Shown here piece by piece: positions 25,701 through 35,252 of a stretch of DNA of 40,000 nt. Made by a program: the position numbers and the translations under genes. This stretch comes from Neocallimastix lanati (nom. inval.) (lineage: Eukaryota; Neocallimastigomycota; Neocallimastigomycetes; Neocallimastigales; Neocallimastigaceae), in contig JACVTC010000067.1 of the NCBI GenBank assembly GCA_016946835.1, positions 477,501 through 517,500 on the forward strand, in the 5' to 3' direction. Below the pieces are notes generated by a model that searched no databases, had not been told where the DNA came from, and saw only the letters and a program-made list of their open reading frames with translations. Within the stretch, counting starts at the first letter, position 1; the number at the start of each line of letters is the position of its first letter.

Positions 25701-25979
25701 GGCAGAAAACTTGTTTCATCTTTATTAATTAAATATTTGAAAAAAAAAAATACATGTAATAAAATAATAAAAAAAAAAAAAAAAATAAAAAAATAAACAA
25801 AACAAAACAAAACAAAACAAAAAAAAAAAAACACAAAATAAAAATAAAATAAAATAAAATAATGGTATAATAAATTCTAGTTTTATTTAATTAATATCTG
25901 TTAAGACTTCAACAAGGGCATTATTATACTGAAGTATAATAATTAAATTTTGACTTCACAATGTTAAATCCTAATTTTT
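25362..25979. other. intergenic sequence
   Basis: No gene was seen. Poly-T tracts (25579-25595 and 25672-25697), A runs, and AAAAC/AAAAT short arrays (25797-25860). The minus-strand frame at 25568-25834 is homopolymer-derived. Confidence 0.7.
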
Positions 25980-26215
25980 AAGATAACAAAATTATGATCT
26001 TCAATTGGTTGCGCAAGCCCTGCTGGCCTTGTCTTACTGTTTCTTCAGCATTGACGCTCTTGATAGTAGTAGTAGTTAACGATTCGATTTGAAACCTATT
26101 GAACCAAGACCATTGCTGGCCAATTAACAATAGGTATCATCGATTGAAGAAGTGAGTGTCGCAGTAACCACTAAGAATGGAGTATATCAGAACCTTTTAA
26201 AAGGAATAAATGAAA
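25980..26215. pseudogene. relic coding island, strand uncertain
   Basis: A patch of markedly higher G+C and complexity in the desert. On the plus strand, 26149-26214 reads VSVAVTTKNGVYQNLLKGINE, and an upstream piece in the same style reads RFDLKPIEPRPLLAN, with stops between. On the minus strand, SVNAEETVRQGQQGLRNQL is also open at about 26000-26060. No frame runs through. It probably derives from a gene or element eroded by expansions. The family is not recognised. Confidence 0.35.
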
Positions 26216-26218
<3 letters not shown>

Positions 26219-26251
<33 letters not shown>

Positions 26252-26452
26252 ATATTAATATTAATAATAATAATAATTATTATTTTTATTATCTTATTTT
26301 ATTATTATTTTTATATATATATATTTTAAATTTTTTTTTTTTTTTTTTTTTTTATATTAATAATAATAATAATAATAATAATAATTATTATTATTATTAT
26401 TATCTTAAATTATTATTGTTATATATATATATTTTAAATTTTTTTTTTTTTT
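26219..26452. repeat. duplicated block of poly-T, ATT and TA tracts
   Basis: Two consecutive blocks of about 100-115 bp share one order: poly-T, ATATTAATAATAAT, TTATTATT, TATCTTA, ATTATTATT, TATATATATATTTTAAA, then poly-T. This is a direct duplication whose copies differ mainly in tract length. Confidence 0.65.
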
Positions 26453-26518
26453 TCTCTTTCTTTTCTGTAGTCGCTTCTTAAAGTTTACTTTTTCACTTTG
26501 GTGTGTTTACTGGAATAT

Positions 26519-26530
26519 CAATTATTGGAA

Positions 26531-26561
<31 letters not shown>

Positions 26562-26675
26562 AAAAAAAAAACCTATCAATAATTGGAATAAATAAATAAA
26601 TAAATAAAAAAAAAAAAAACCTATCAATAATTGGAATAAATAAATAAATAAATAAATAAAATAAATAAATAATTA
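26519..26675. repeat. CAATAATTGGAATAAATAAAT repeat, three units
   Basis: TCAAT(A/T)ATTGGAATAAAT starts near 26518, 26576 and 26625, each followed by a variable AAAT array and, for the first two, an A run and ACC. The unit is composite and its length differences come from the inner microsatellite. Confidence 0.8.
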
Positions 26676-26695
26676 AAAAAAAAAAAGAAAAAAAA

Positions 26696-26812
26696 AATCC
26701 AAATGATAAGGACGGTAATTCCAAGGTCCATGGAGAGTTGATGGAAAAAGGAATAGCCTATATATCAGGTGTACCAATGACAGTTATCTGTAATTCTGAT
26801 GATAATCGATGA
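26696..26812 (+). pseudogene. orphan 38-codon open fragment
   Basis: An open frame without ATG that ends in TGA at 26810-26812. It contains KVHGELMEKGIAYISGVP followed by MTVICNSDDNR, with normal-looking codon use in an otherwise repetitive area. It could be a terminal exon or relic belonging with the island at 25980-26215. No domain is recognised. Confidence 0.35.
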
Positions 26813-26814
26813 TT

Positions 26815-26818
<4 letters not shown>

Positions 26819-26857
<39 letters not shown>
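26819..26857. repeat. poly-T tract (about 39)
   Basis: An uninterrupted T run directly after the orphan fragment, followed about 30 bases later by a poly-A tract (26889-26910). Confidence 0.85.
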
Positions 26858-26860
<3 letters not shown>

Positions 26861-26910
26861 CAATTAGAAAACCAAAATCTCATAGATAAAAAAAAAAAAA
26901 AAAAAAAAAA

Positions 26911-27514
26911 AGAGAGAAAATATTAGATTATTCATAATAACAAAATATTGACTATAATTAGACATTTGAATTATAATAAAAATTATTTGTTTTTTGTAAA
27001 GTATATATTAGTATCTATTAATTAAGTTTGTGGCCATTATTGCTAACTTATTATAACTAATTTAATAACTAACATACTTATCAACCACGACGATCAAAAA
27101 AATAATAAATACAAATAATTAATACTGAGTTTTAACAAATTAGATACTTAATGTTAATCCTACAAATTCAGAGATTATTATAATTTTATCAACATTTAAC
27201 AATTTTAAGCATTCTTAAACATAAAATCTATTTCTATCAATATTTATCCAGTATCTAGGATGTAAAAATTGTTAGTTATATATATAATAATTGTAAAATT
27301 TATATTGTTAAGAATTTAAATTTATATCATGCTTATAAAAAAAAAAAAAAAAAATAATATCTATAATTATAACTATTATTTTTTACAATATATATTTAAT
27401 GACAATATCATATGTTGAATCTATTTTTAATTTTTTAGATTTTGTTGGTTCAATAATTTCGTATGGAAATTAGTTATGAAAATGTCTATTGTTTTTTTTT
27501 TTTGAGAATTTTAA
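26911..27514. other. intergenic sequence of moderate complexity
   Basis: Less repetitive than most of the window but without an open frame of any length on either strand. It may be old decayed sequence. No feature can be named. Confidence 0.5.
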
Positions 27515-27850
27515 GTTAATCAGTATATTCATGGTATACAGTAAAGTAATTAAAGTAATTGTAGTAAGGATTAAGTTCAGTGATAATAATTTAGAAGTAC
27601 ATGCATCACTATTATTTCAAGCTTCCTTATATGCTTTCCCGCAATATATATAGGAAGGGTGTGGTTTCGGATAGATAACATCGCAAAGCATCACATATGT
27701 ATCATTTTAGTTAAAACACAACGGACTTTTTATAAGAAACATTATATAAAACATTCTTAATCTTTATCACATTTAACAGAATCACATACTTCAATAATAG
27801 TATTATTATTACCAGTGTTACTTGGATAAATATATCTACATTTTTTTTAA
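27515..27850 (-). pseudogene. relic of a Cys-containing protein, possibly anchored
   Basis: On the minus strand 27842-27761 reads CRYIYPSNTGNNN and then VCDSVKCDKD before a stop. Further down the same strand another frame reads MLCDVIYPKPHPSYIYCGK, stop, then NNSDACTSKLLSLN, followed by a hydrophobic tail near 27575-27520 (LILTTITLITLLYTM). Regular cysteines followed by a terminal hydrophobic segment are typical of secreted or surface-anchored fungal proteins. Several stops and at least one frame change show it is not intact. Which family it came from is unknown. Confidence 0.35.
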
Positions 27851-28323
27851 TTAACTCATTATCTTAACTCAATATCATCATATACGCAAGTATAAGCAAT
27901 ATATATTTTGTTGTATTATTGTTATTTTCTGAAAAAAATAATATAATGAGTCATTATCATTTTAACTGATAATCAGCTTCTACACATATAATATCTTAAC
28001 AATAAAAACTAGTGTATTTTTCATTTCTAATTTTTAATACTTCTATAGATAAAAATTGATTAGTAAAAGGTTAATAAAGTGAATATAAATAAATAAATAA
28101 ATATATATATATATATAAATATAATATGAAAATAATATTTATAAATTATATTTTAATTATAAAATCTGTTTATAAATGCTTAAAATATATATATATATAT
28201 ATCATTTATTGGTTTAAGATATAATAAGGAATATATTTATAATATTTATATAAATAAAATAAAATAAATAAATTAATAAAAATAATAAATCAATATTTTT
28301 TTATATTTTTTTTTTTATTTAAT

Positions 28324-28363
<40 letters not shown>

Positions 28364-28543
28364 TGTTTATTTTATATGCTAATTATATATATTTTAAATC
28401 ATGAATCATTTTTCATTTACAATATAAAAATTAATAGGAAAAAAGAAAAAATTTTTTAAACATCACTTTTATAAATGATTAAATATAAAATAAATTTAGT
28501 ATAAAAAAAGAAAAAAAAATTTTTTTTAAACAATTTCCCTAAA
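27851..28543. other. 3' flank of the flavoenzyme gene
   Basis: A+T-rich sequence with TA and AAAT tracts and a 36-T run at 28326-28361. No gene was seen. Confidence 0.65.
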
Positions 28544-29496
28544 TTACATATATCCTTTAGCAATTTCTTCAACAATCTTTTTACATGGATCAATAGACTT
28601 AATTAGTGGAGCAAGATTAGAAACGGAATTTACACTAGCATCAAGATTACCCTTAATTAAACCCTCATAGAAAGAACCTGTCGTTGGATCAAAGTCATTT
28701 TTTTTATTAGCAAGAAAACCATCTTTTCCAATTTTATGAGGTGTAGTTCTATATCTTGCTAAACCATTCATAATGGTATAGACGATATAGTCATCAGGAT
28801 GAGTTTTTAAGATATCTTGTTTAACATTTAAGGCTGCTGGATTTTCTTCAGATAAAATTAATCTTGTTCCAACAAAAGCACCTTCTGCACCAACAACGGC
28901 AGATGCTTTAGCCATCGTTTCATTAACAATACCACCAGCAGCAAGAATTGGAACTTTAACAGCTTCCTTAAGGAGGGCGACTTGGGCAAAAGTACCAGTA
29001 GAAAGACGTGGCATAGTACCACCTTCATCACAACCCGTAGCAACAATAATATCAGCACCTGCTTTTACGGCTTTTTGGGCTCCTCTTACTGAAGGATTTA
29101 TTTCTCTGACTATGACGGTGAAACCATCTTCTTTTAATTTCGCAATCTCTTCTTCACTAGTTTCCCCTACAAAAACAATGGTTTTAACCCCTTCTTCTTT
29201 ACACAATTCTATTGTAGCCTTACTAAAGCCATAGGGATCAAAAGCTTTAGGAAAAGCATTAAAACCAAAAGGTTTATCAGTAAGTCTTCTCATTTCTTGA
29301 ATAGATTTTCTATATTCAACCACCATATCTTTCACCGAATTCACAGTTTTTTTAAACCACAACATACTCCAAGAACACCAAGACCTCCTGCATTAGAAAC
29401 AGCAGCACAAAACTTTGGTGAAGTTAACCAATATAATGGTGCTTGTACCACTGGCTTTGTAATACCAAGAATTTTACAAACTCTGTTTGATGCCAT
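28544..29496 (-). CDS. nitronate monooxygenase-family flavoprotein, one frame break
   Basis: A TIM-barrel flavoenzyme of the 2-nitropropane dioxygenase/nitronate monooxygenase type. These enzymes bind FMN and oxidise alkyl nitronates, or act as enoyl-ACP reductases in the FabK branch. The start is the ATG at 29496-29494: it gives MASNRVCKILGI, followed by the family hallmark SNAGGLGVLG (residues 34-43). That frame ends after 51 codons. The rest is in the frame one base back and is open to TAA at 28544. The switch falls in the T3-A7 tract (29347-29356, plus-strand coordinates). With one added base or a -1 slip the protein would be 317 residues, a normal family length. Later motifs are KPFGFNAFP (75-83), GCDEGGT (155-161), LAAGGIV (185-191) and GAEGAFVGTRLI (203-214). 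The catalytic His of classical members (GGH) is Thr here. There are no introns, and higher G+C suggests bacterial origin. Sequencing error, a true mutation and programmed frameshifting are all possible. Confidence 0.85.
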
Positions 29497-29747
29497 TTTT
29501 ATTTCTATTTAAATTAAATATTTATTTTTATTTTTATTTATTTTTTTTTTTTTTTTTTTTAATAAAAATTATTAAAATTTTTTAAATATGCTTATAATTT
29601 ATTTATATATATATATATATTTATGTGGTTTTTTGTCAAAAATTAAAAACTATGAGACTATTCAAATCTATTTATAATTTTTGGATAATACATTATTTAC
29701 ATTACGTATATTTAGATGCTTTTTTATTTTTTATTTTTTTTTTTTTT

Positions 29748-29782
<35 letters not shown>

Positions 29783-30159
29783 ATTCTGTCTTTGAAATGT
29801 CATAAAATATTAATGGAATGGTATTTGCTTTACTACATTTTATTATTGTTATGTAATATAATATATGGAATATCAATTATCAATAATAAACGTTTTAATA
29901 TGTATTGGCTGTATTAATTACTAAGTTCACTACATTTTAACAACTTAAATGAACTATTTTTAATTAATTAATGCTATTAAATTAATTAAAATTTTAATAA
30001 TACATATCAATAACTAACCTTAAAAACTTTATTTTATTTTAATTAATAAATTTTCAAAGCTATTAGTAATTAAGCGGAAATAGTGTGGATGCTTTATATA
30101 TAATACTAATTATTTTTTTATATTCAACCATTTAAATTCTAGTTATCAAATTTGTAATT
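29497..30159. other. intergenic sequence
   Basis: Upstream of the flavoenzyme. Contains poly-T tracts near 29541-29560 and 29750-29780 and TA repeats. The frame at 29681-29917 is mostly poly-Phe and is not called. Confidence 0.65.
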
Positions 30160-30480
30160 TACTATAAGCAGATGTTTATAATAATGTACATAAATAAAAG
30201 TTAAGCAAGTTGTATATTATGTATCTGTTTATAATATTGTACGTAAGATTTAAATATTAATGTTAAGCAAGTTGAATCTATTTATCTGTTTACAATATTT
30301 TACGTAAAACATAAATATTCAGGTTAAGCAAGTTGTATATATTTATCTGTTTACAATATTTTACGTAAAACATAAAATATTCAGGTTAAGCAAGTTGTAT
30401 ATATTTATCTGTTTACAATATTGTACGTAAAACATAAATATTCAGGTTAAGCAAGTTGTATATATTTGGTTATTTCATTG
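30160..30480. repeat. 61/62-bp minisatellite, about five copies
   Basis: TTAAGCAAGTTG starts at 30201, 30263, 30324, 30386 and 30447, i.e. spacings of 62, 61, 62 and 61 bp. Between these lie ATCTGTTTAYAATATT and a TACGTAA box, then AAATATTCAGG. The first two units are the most diverged. A degenerate copy lies near 30551-30590 (TTAAGTAAGTTG followed by ATCTGTTTATAATATTG). No open frame crosses it and there are no unique spacers. Confidence 0.95.
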
Positions 30481-30599
30481 TACTTAAATATTATTAAATA
30501 AAAGTATGTTAATATTTGTATTTATTAATATTACAATATAATAAACTTATTTAAGTAAGTTGTATAGTATATATCTGTTTATAATATTGTTGTTAAATA

Positions 30600-31390
30600 C
30601 AAATACAAGGACTCAAAAGTCATTTACACTGATCTTATTCCTTATGTATTTAAAAAAAAAAAAAAAAAAAAAATTTATGGACTTTAACCTATGAATATTA
30701 TTACTATAGTATTAAATATAAATACAATAATTTTTACTTTATTATATTTAATAATACCAAATTTAAAAAGAAATATTTAAATATTAGATAAATAATATAT
30801 AAAAAATAAATAAAAGAAGAATAAGTTGCTTAAGTAATATAAAAAAAAAAAAAAATAAAGAATGCTTTTAAATTTAATATAATTAAATAATTATTTTGTT
30901 ATAATTATTAATATTTTAATTTTTATATTAATAAATTTATTTATTATATATTATTATTAAATATTTTATAATATCTTTAAAAAAGATGTATATATTTAAA
31001 AGTATTAGTATTTGAAAATATAAAATATTATTTATATTATATAAAATATATCTGACACAAAAATTTATATTAATTTAAGTTTATAAATAAAAAAATATAA
31101 CTTTTATTTGTAACTTTTCTCTCTAATATAAAGGTTTCTTATTTAATAAATTTCATATTTTAAAGAATAATAAAATTTTAATAACATATTTTTAAAAATT
31201 AATTATATTGTAATATATTATATTATAAAAATATAATTTTAATTTGTTTAATGTATACATTTAAATTGTATACAATTTGTATTTGTTTATTTTTTTTATA
31301 ACAATTTATGAAATTTTTATACTTTTTTTATTAGTTTTATTTATTATTTTATTTATTTAATAATATATATAGTGTTTAAGCCACATTTAA
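30600..31390. other. intergenic A+T sequence
   Basis: Poly-A near 30652-30673 and 30841-30855, TA-rich stretches, no open frame. Nothing else was recognised. Confidence 0.65.
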
Positions 31391-31422
31391 ATGCAAAAAT
31401 AAAGCCACATTGTAACACTCCT

Positions 31423-31691
31423 AAATACAAGTTTTATGTTCCAGTTTGCTTATTTCAACAATTCAACCCAGCCAGTAATCTTGTCTATAGCGAACCACAA
31501 TTAAGATAGGGTATCAGTACTGATGATGGTGAAATTGATGACGTTAATAAGAAGGACATTGCTCTTCAAGAAGGTATTCACATTATTCGTTACTACTAAT
31601 GTGATCCAAACCTTAATAAGAATGACTCGCTAAAAAGAGTGAATTAGCCACTGTCTACGGTAATCCACTCGAAAGTACTTTAATTCAGTAA
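31423..31691 (+). pseudogene. decayed gene fragment, family unknown
   Basis: One plus-strand frame from 31423 reads KYKFYVPVCLFQQFNPAS, then after a TAG GISTDDGEIDDVNKKD and IALQEGIHIIRYY. After a TAA it gives DPNLNKND, and after a shift into another frame ELATVYGNPLESTLIQ ending in TAA at 31689-31691. Codon use and G+C are gene-like, while two internal stops and one shift show that it is broken. I do not recognise the parent family. Confidence 0.5.
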
Positions 31692-31791
31692 ATTTTACAA
31701 TACAAAAAAAAAAAAAAAAAAAAGAAAAAATATAGTAACAATCTGTAATAAAAGTTTTGCAGAAATTAAATATATATATATAAAGGATAAG

Positions 31792-31853
<62 letters not shown>

Positions 31854-32149
31854 AAAGAATAATTTATGTATATATATAAAACTTTTTCGACAAAAAAAAA
31901 AAAAAAGTATTGACCTCATTAGAATATAATTATAAATGTTAATAGAAAAAGAATTTCCACAATTTTTTAGTATTTAATAAGTAAAATAAAAAAAGTATAA
32001 AGCCAAAATATATATATATATATATTAAGTTTTGACATTTTTTTAGTATATTTATTTTAATTAAATTTTAATTTATTAAATATAAATAAAATTATTTAAT
32101 TAATATGGTAAATATAAAATAAAAAAAAAAAGAATTTTTTTTTTTTAAT
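31692..32149. other. homopolymer-rich intergenic sequence
   Basis: Poly-A near 31704-31723, a long A-rich tract at 31792-31858 with interspersed G, TA repeats and no gene. Confidence 0.7.
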
Positions 32150-32400
32150 TTGTTCTCTCCTTAGCACTTTATTCCAAAAGATAGTCTACAATAATTTTTA
32201 GATTCCGATGTCAACATTTAAAGTTTCTATGGTATAATTATCATTCTAATTATATCTATTGACAACTATATTCACATCCGCACCATGTTCCACTAGATAT
32301 TTTATAATACGTTTAAACTTACAGTATCAGATGGTATGAGTATACCATCAACATTCCAATTAACCATATTATTATTACAGGAATATAAATTTCAACAATT
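32150..32400 (-). pseudogene. ankyrin-repeat gene fragment
   Basis: The minus strand near 32309-32262 reads KYLVEHGADVNIVVNR, which matches the second-helix and loop part of an ankyrin repeat (the LLxxGADVN pattern). It is followed within a few codons by a stop and then DNYTIETLNVDI. Upstream on the same strand (higher coordinates) the frame is also broken. This is a short relic of an ankyrin-repeat protein, a family that is often large and unstable in such genomes. Confidence 0.5.
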
Positions 32401-32638
32401 ACAAACTTCTCAATCTCTTTTTTTTTCTATAAAACTCAAAAAATAATTAGTTTTATTCCCAAAGTTCTTTAATTTTATTTTAAAATATCTTTAGAAATGA
32501 TGATTGGTTTAAATAATGTTATTGATTGGTTATTTATTGTTTTCAATATTTATGGTAATAGAAATAATAAAATTAATAAAATTTCTGTATAATCCAATTA
32601 ATTAAATAATTAATTAATTTAGATTTTTATTTAAATAA

Positions 32639-32684
<46 letters not shown>

Positions 32685-32816
32685 TAATTAAGCCATTATA
32701 ATATATAAATATATATTTTCGATTTATATATTATATACCAAAAAAAAAAAAAAAAGTATTAATATTTATAGTTTATTATTTAACATATTTGAATAATATA
32801 TATATTAAATATAATA

Positions 32817-32853
<37 letters not shown>

Positions 32854-33658
32854 GTAGTAATCAAAGAATATTTTAATTAATTTAAAATATAAAGCAGTAA
32901 TAACAACTGAAGTTATTATATAGTTAATAAGTATATATCAATTTTATATATATATATTTTTTTATTAAAAAAAAAATAGTATGTAAAGGAAGCAATATTT
33001 CATATACATATATATGTACAATAATATTTATTTAAAATAAACATGTTTGTCTGTGGTATTATTAAATAAATAAATAAATAACAAAGAAAAGAAAATTTCT
33101 TTTATTTATAAACAAATGATAATGACAAATTATATTGATATGTTAAATACCGAAATATCTTTTTTGTAATGGATGAATATTAATATGAAAATATAATTAA
33201 TTCTAAGTCAATATAAACAATTAATTATATAATAATTATAATAAATTTAATAAATATGAGTATATATAAAATATAGAATCTATAATAAGAATTTCAATAT
33301 ATATTATAAAATCCAATTTGTATAAACAATTGTTTTTGTTTCTCGAAAATTATTAAGTCTTCGTATTTTTTTTTTTTTTTTTTTTTTTTTTGAATTTGAA
33401 ATTTATTATTTTTAAATGTCAATTTTATAAATAATATTATTAAAAGTGAAAAGAATCTAAGAAAAAAAAAAAGTATATTATGAATTATATTTTAAAAAAT
33501 AGAAAAAAAAAAAATGAATATTAAAATTTTAAAATTTTACTTTTTTAATACTAATTACTATATATATATATTTATTTATTTTGAAAATAATAACAATATC
33601 AAAATATAATCTTAATAAAAGTAATAACAATAAGTTAATAATAATTAAATATTTCAAG
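32401..33658. other. intergenic region before the eIF2 alpha gene
   Basis: Contains a TAA array (32636-32683), poly-T tracts (32822-32849 and 33366-33390), TA tracts and an AAAT array (33064-33082). No gene was seen. The last 60 bases before the start codon are A/C-enriched, consistent with a 5' leader. Confidence 0.65.
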
Positions 33659-34877
33659 ATGGAGGAAGAAACTGTCACAGTTCCAATTTCAAAGGATAAT
33701 CAGAACAATGAAATTGATAAGTCATTTTTCCAATGTCGTATGTACGAAAACAAGTTTCCAGAAGTAGATGATTTAGTTATGGTCAATGTAGTTCAAATTG
33801 CTGATATGGGTGCTTATGTTCACCTTTTGGAATACAACAATACCGAAGGTATGATCTTATTAAGTGAACTTTCTAGAAGACGTATTAGAAGTATTCAAAA
33901 ATTAATTCGTGTTGGTAGAAATGAAGTAGTTGTTGTTCTCAGAGTCGATACTGAAAAGGGTAATTTAATATTATGTTTATTATTGTGTTGATATCTTTAA
34001 AGTTTATTTTTTTTAAAAAAGTTTTTTTATATATTTATATTTATATTTATATTTATATTTATATTTATATTTATATTTATATTTATATTTATATTTATAT
34101 TAATATTTATATTTATATATTATTATATTATATTATTTAATATATATTTTTTTTCTGACATTTTTTAAAAATGGATTTGAAAAAATAATGGAATTGATTG
34201 AAAAATTAATTTTTATTTATTTAATAATATATTTATGTATATATATTATTGTTAATTAAATTATAAATATAATAATAATAAAAGGTTATATTGATCTTTC
34301 CAAGAGACGTGTTTCTGCTGAAGATATTCAAAAATGTGAAGAAAAATTCACTAAATCTAAGACTGTAAAAATTGCTTTTTTTTTTTTTTTATAATAATTT
34401 TTATTATTATTATTATTATTATTTTAATTTTCTAAAAAATTGAAATTTCAAAAAAAGAAAAAAAAATTAAAATTCAATTTATCTTTTATATATTTAAATT
34501 CAATTTGTATTTTAATTTAATTTATATTAATATATATATTTATTATTTATTATTTTATTTATTTATATTATTACTTTTTTAACAGGTTCACAGTATTATG
34601 AGACACGTTGCCGAAAAACAATACAAGACTTATGGTAAATCTCTTGAAGATTTATATGTTCAAATTGGTTGGCCATTATACAGAAAATACGGTCATGCCT
34701 ATGATGCTTTCAAGGCTGCTATTTAGTAAGAATTTAAAAAAATATAATTAAATAGAATAAAAAAAAAATGTATATATAAGAGAAGAATATTTATATATCA
34801 TCTTATATATTTTATATACAATTAATAACAATAATAATATTAAAAATAATATATATATTGAAATATTAATATTGTAA

Positions 34878-34922
<45 letters not shown>

Positions 34923-35209
34923 TTAAATATTAGTGAACCAGATAAGGTTTTTGAAGGATTAGAAATTGAACCTGAAATTCGTGCTGAACTTTTAAAGAAT
35001 ATTAAACGTAGAATGACTCCACAACCAATAAAGCTTCGTGGTGGTAAATAATTTAATTTTAAAAAATAAAATAATTTTTTAAATAAATTTAATATATATA
35101 TATATATTTTGTATATGAATGAAAATAAGAAATTATATAAAAATTTAATTAAATAAATAATTAACAATAATATATTATTATTATTATTGTAATCTTTATA
35201 TATATACAT

Positions 35210-35252
<43 letters not shown>

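Noticed and set aside
26082-26098. T-loop-like GATTCGATTTGAAACC
   Set aside because: No matching upstream D-arm or acceptor stem at tRNA spacing.
26152-26481. 109-codon ORF from the relic island
   Set aside because: Only the first 21 residues look coding; the rest is poly-Phe, poly-Asn and poly-Tyr from microsatellites. The frame starts from a GTG, not an ATG.
29297-29512. 71-codon plus-strand ORF over the start of the flavoenzyme
   Set aside because: Antisense shadow of the conserved N-terminal region; the minus strand carries the clear protein family signal.
34916-35209. 97-codon minus-strand ORF
   Set aside because: Antisense to exon 4 and intron 4 of eIF2 alpha; no independent signal.
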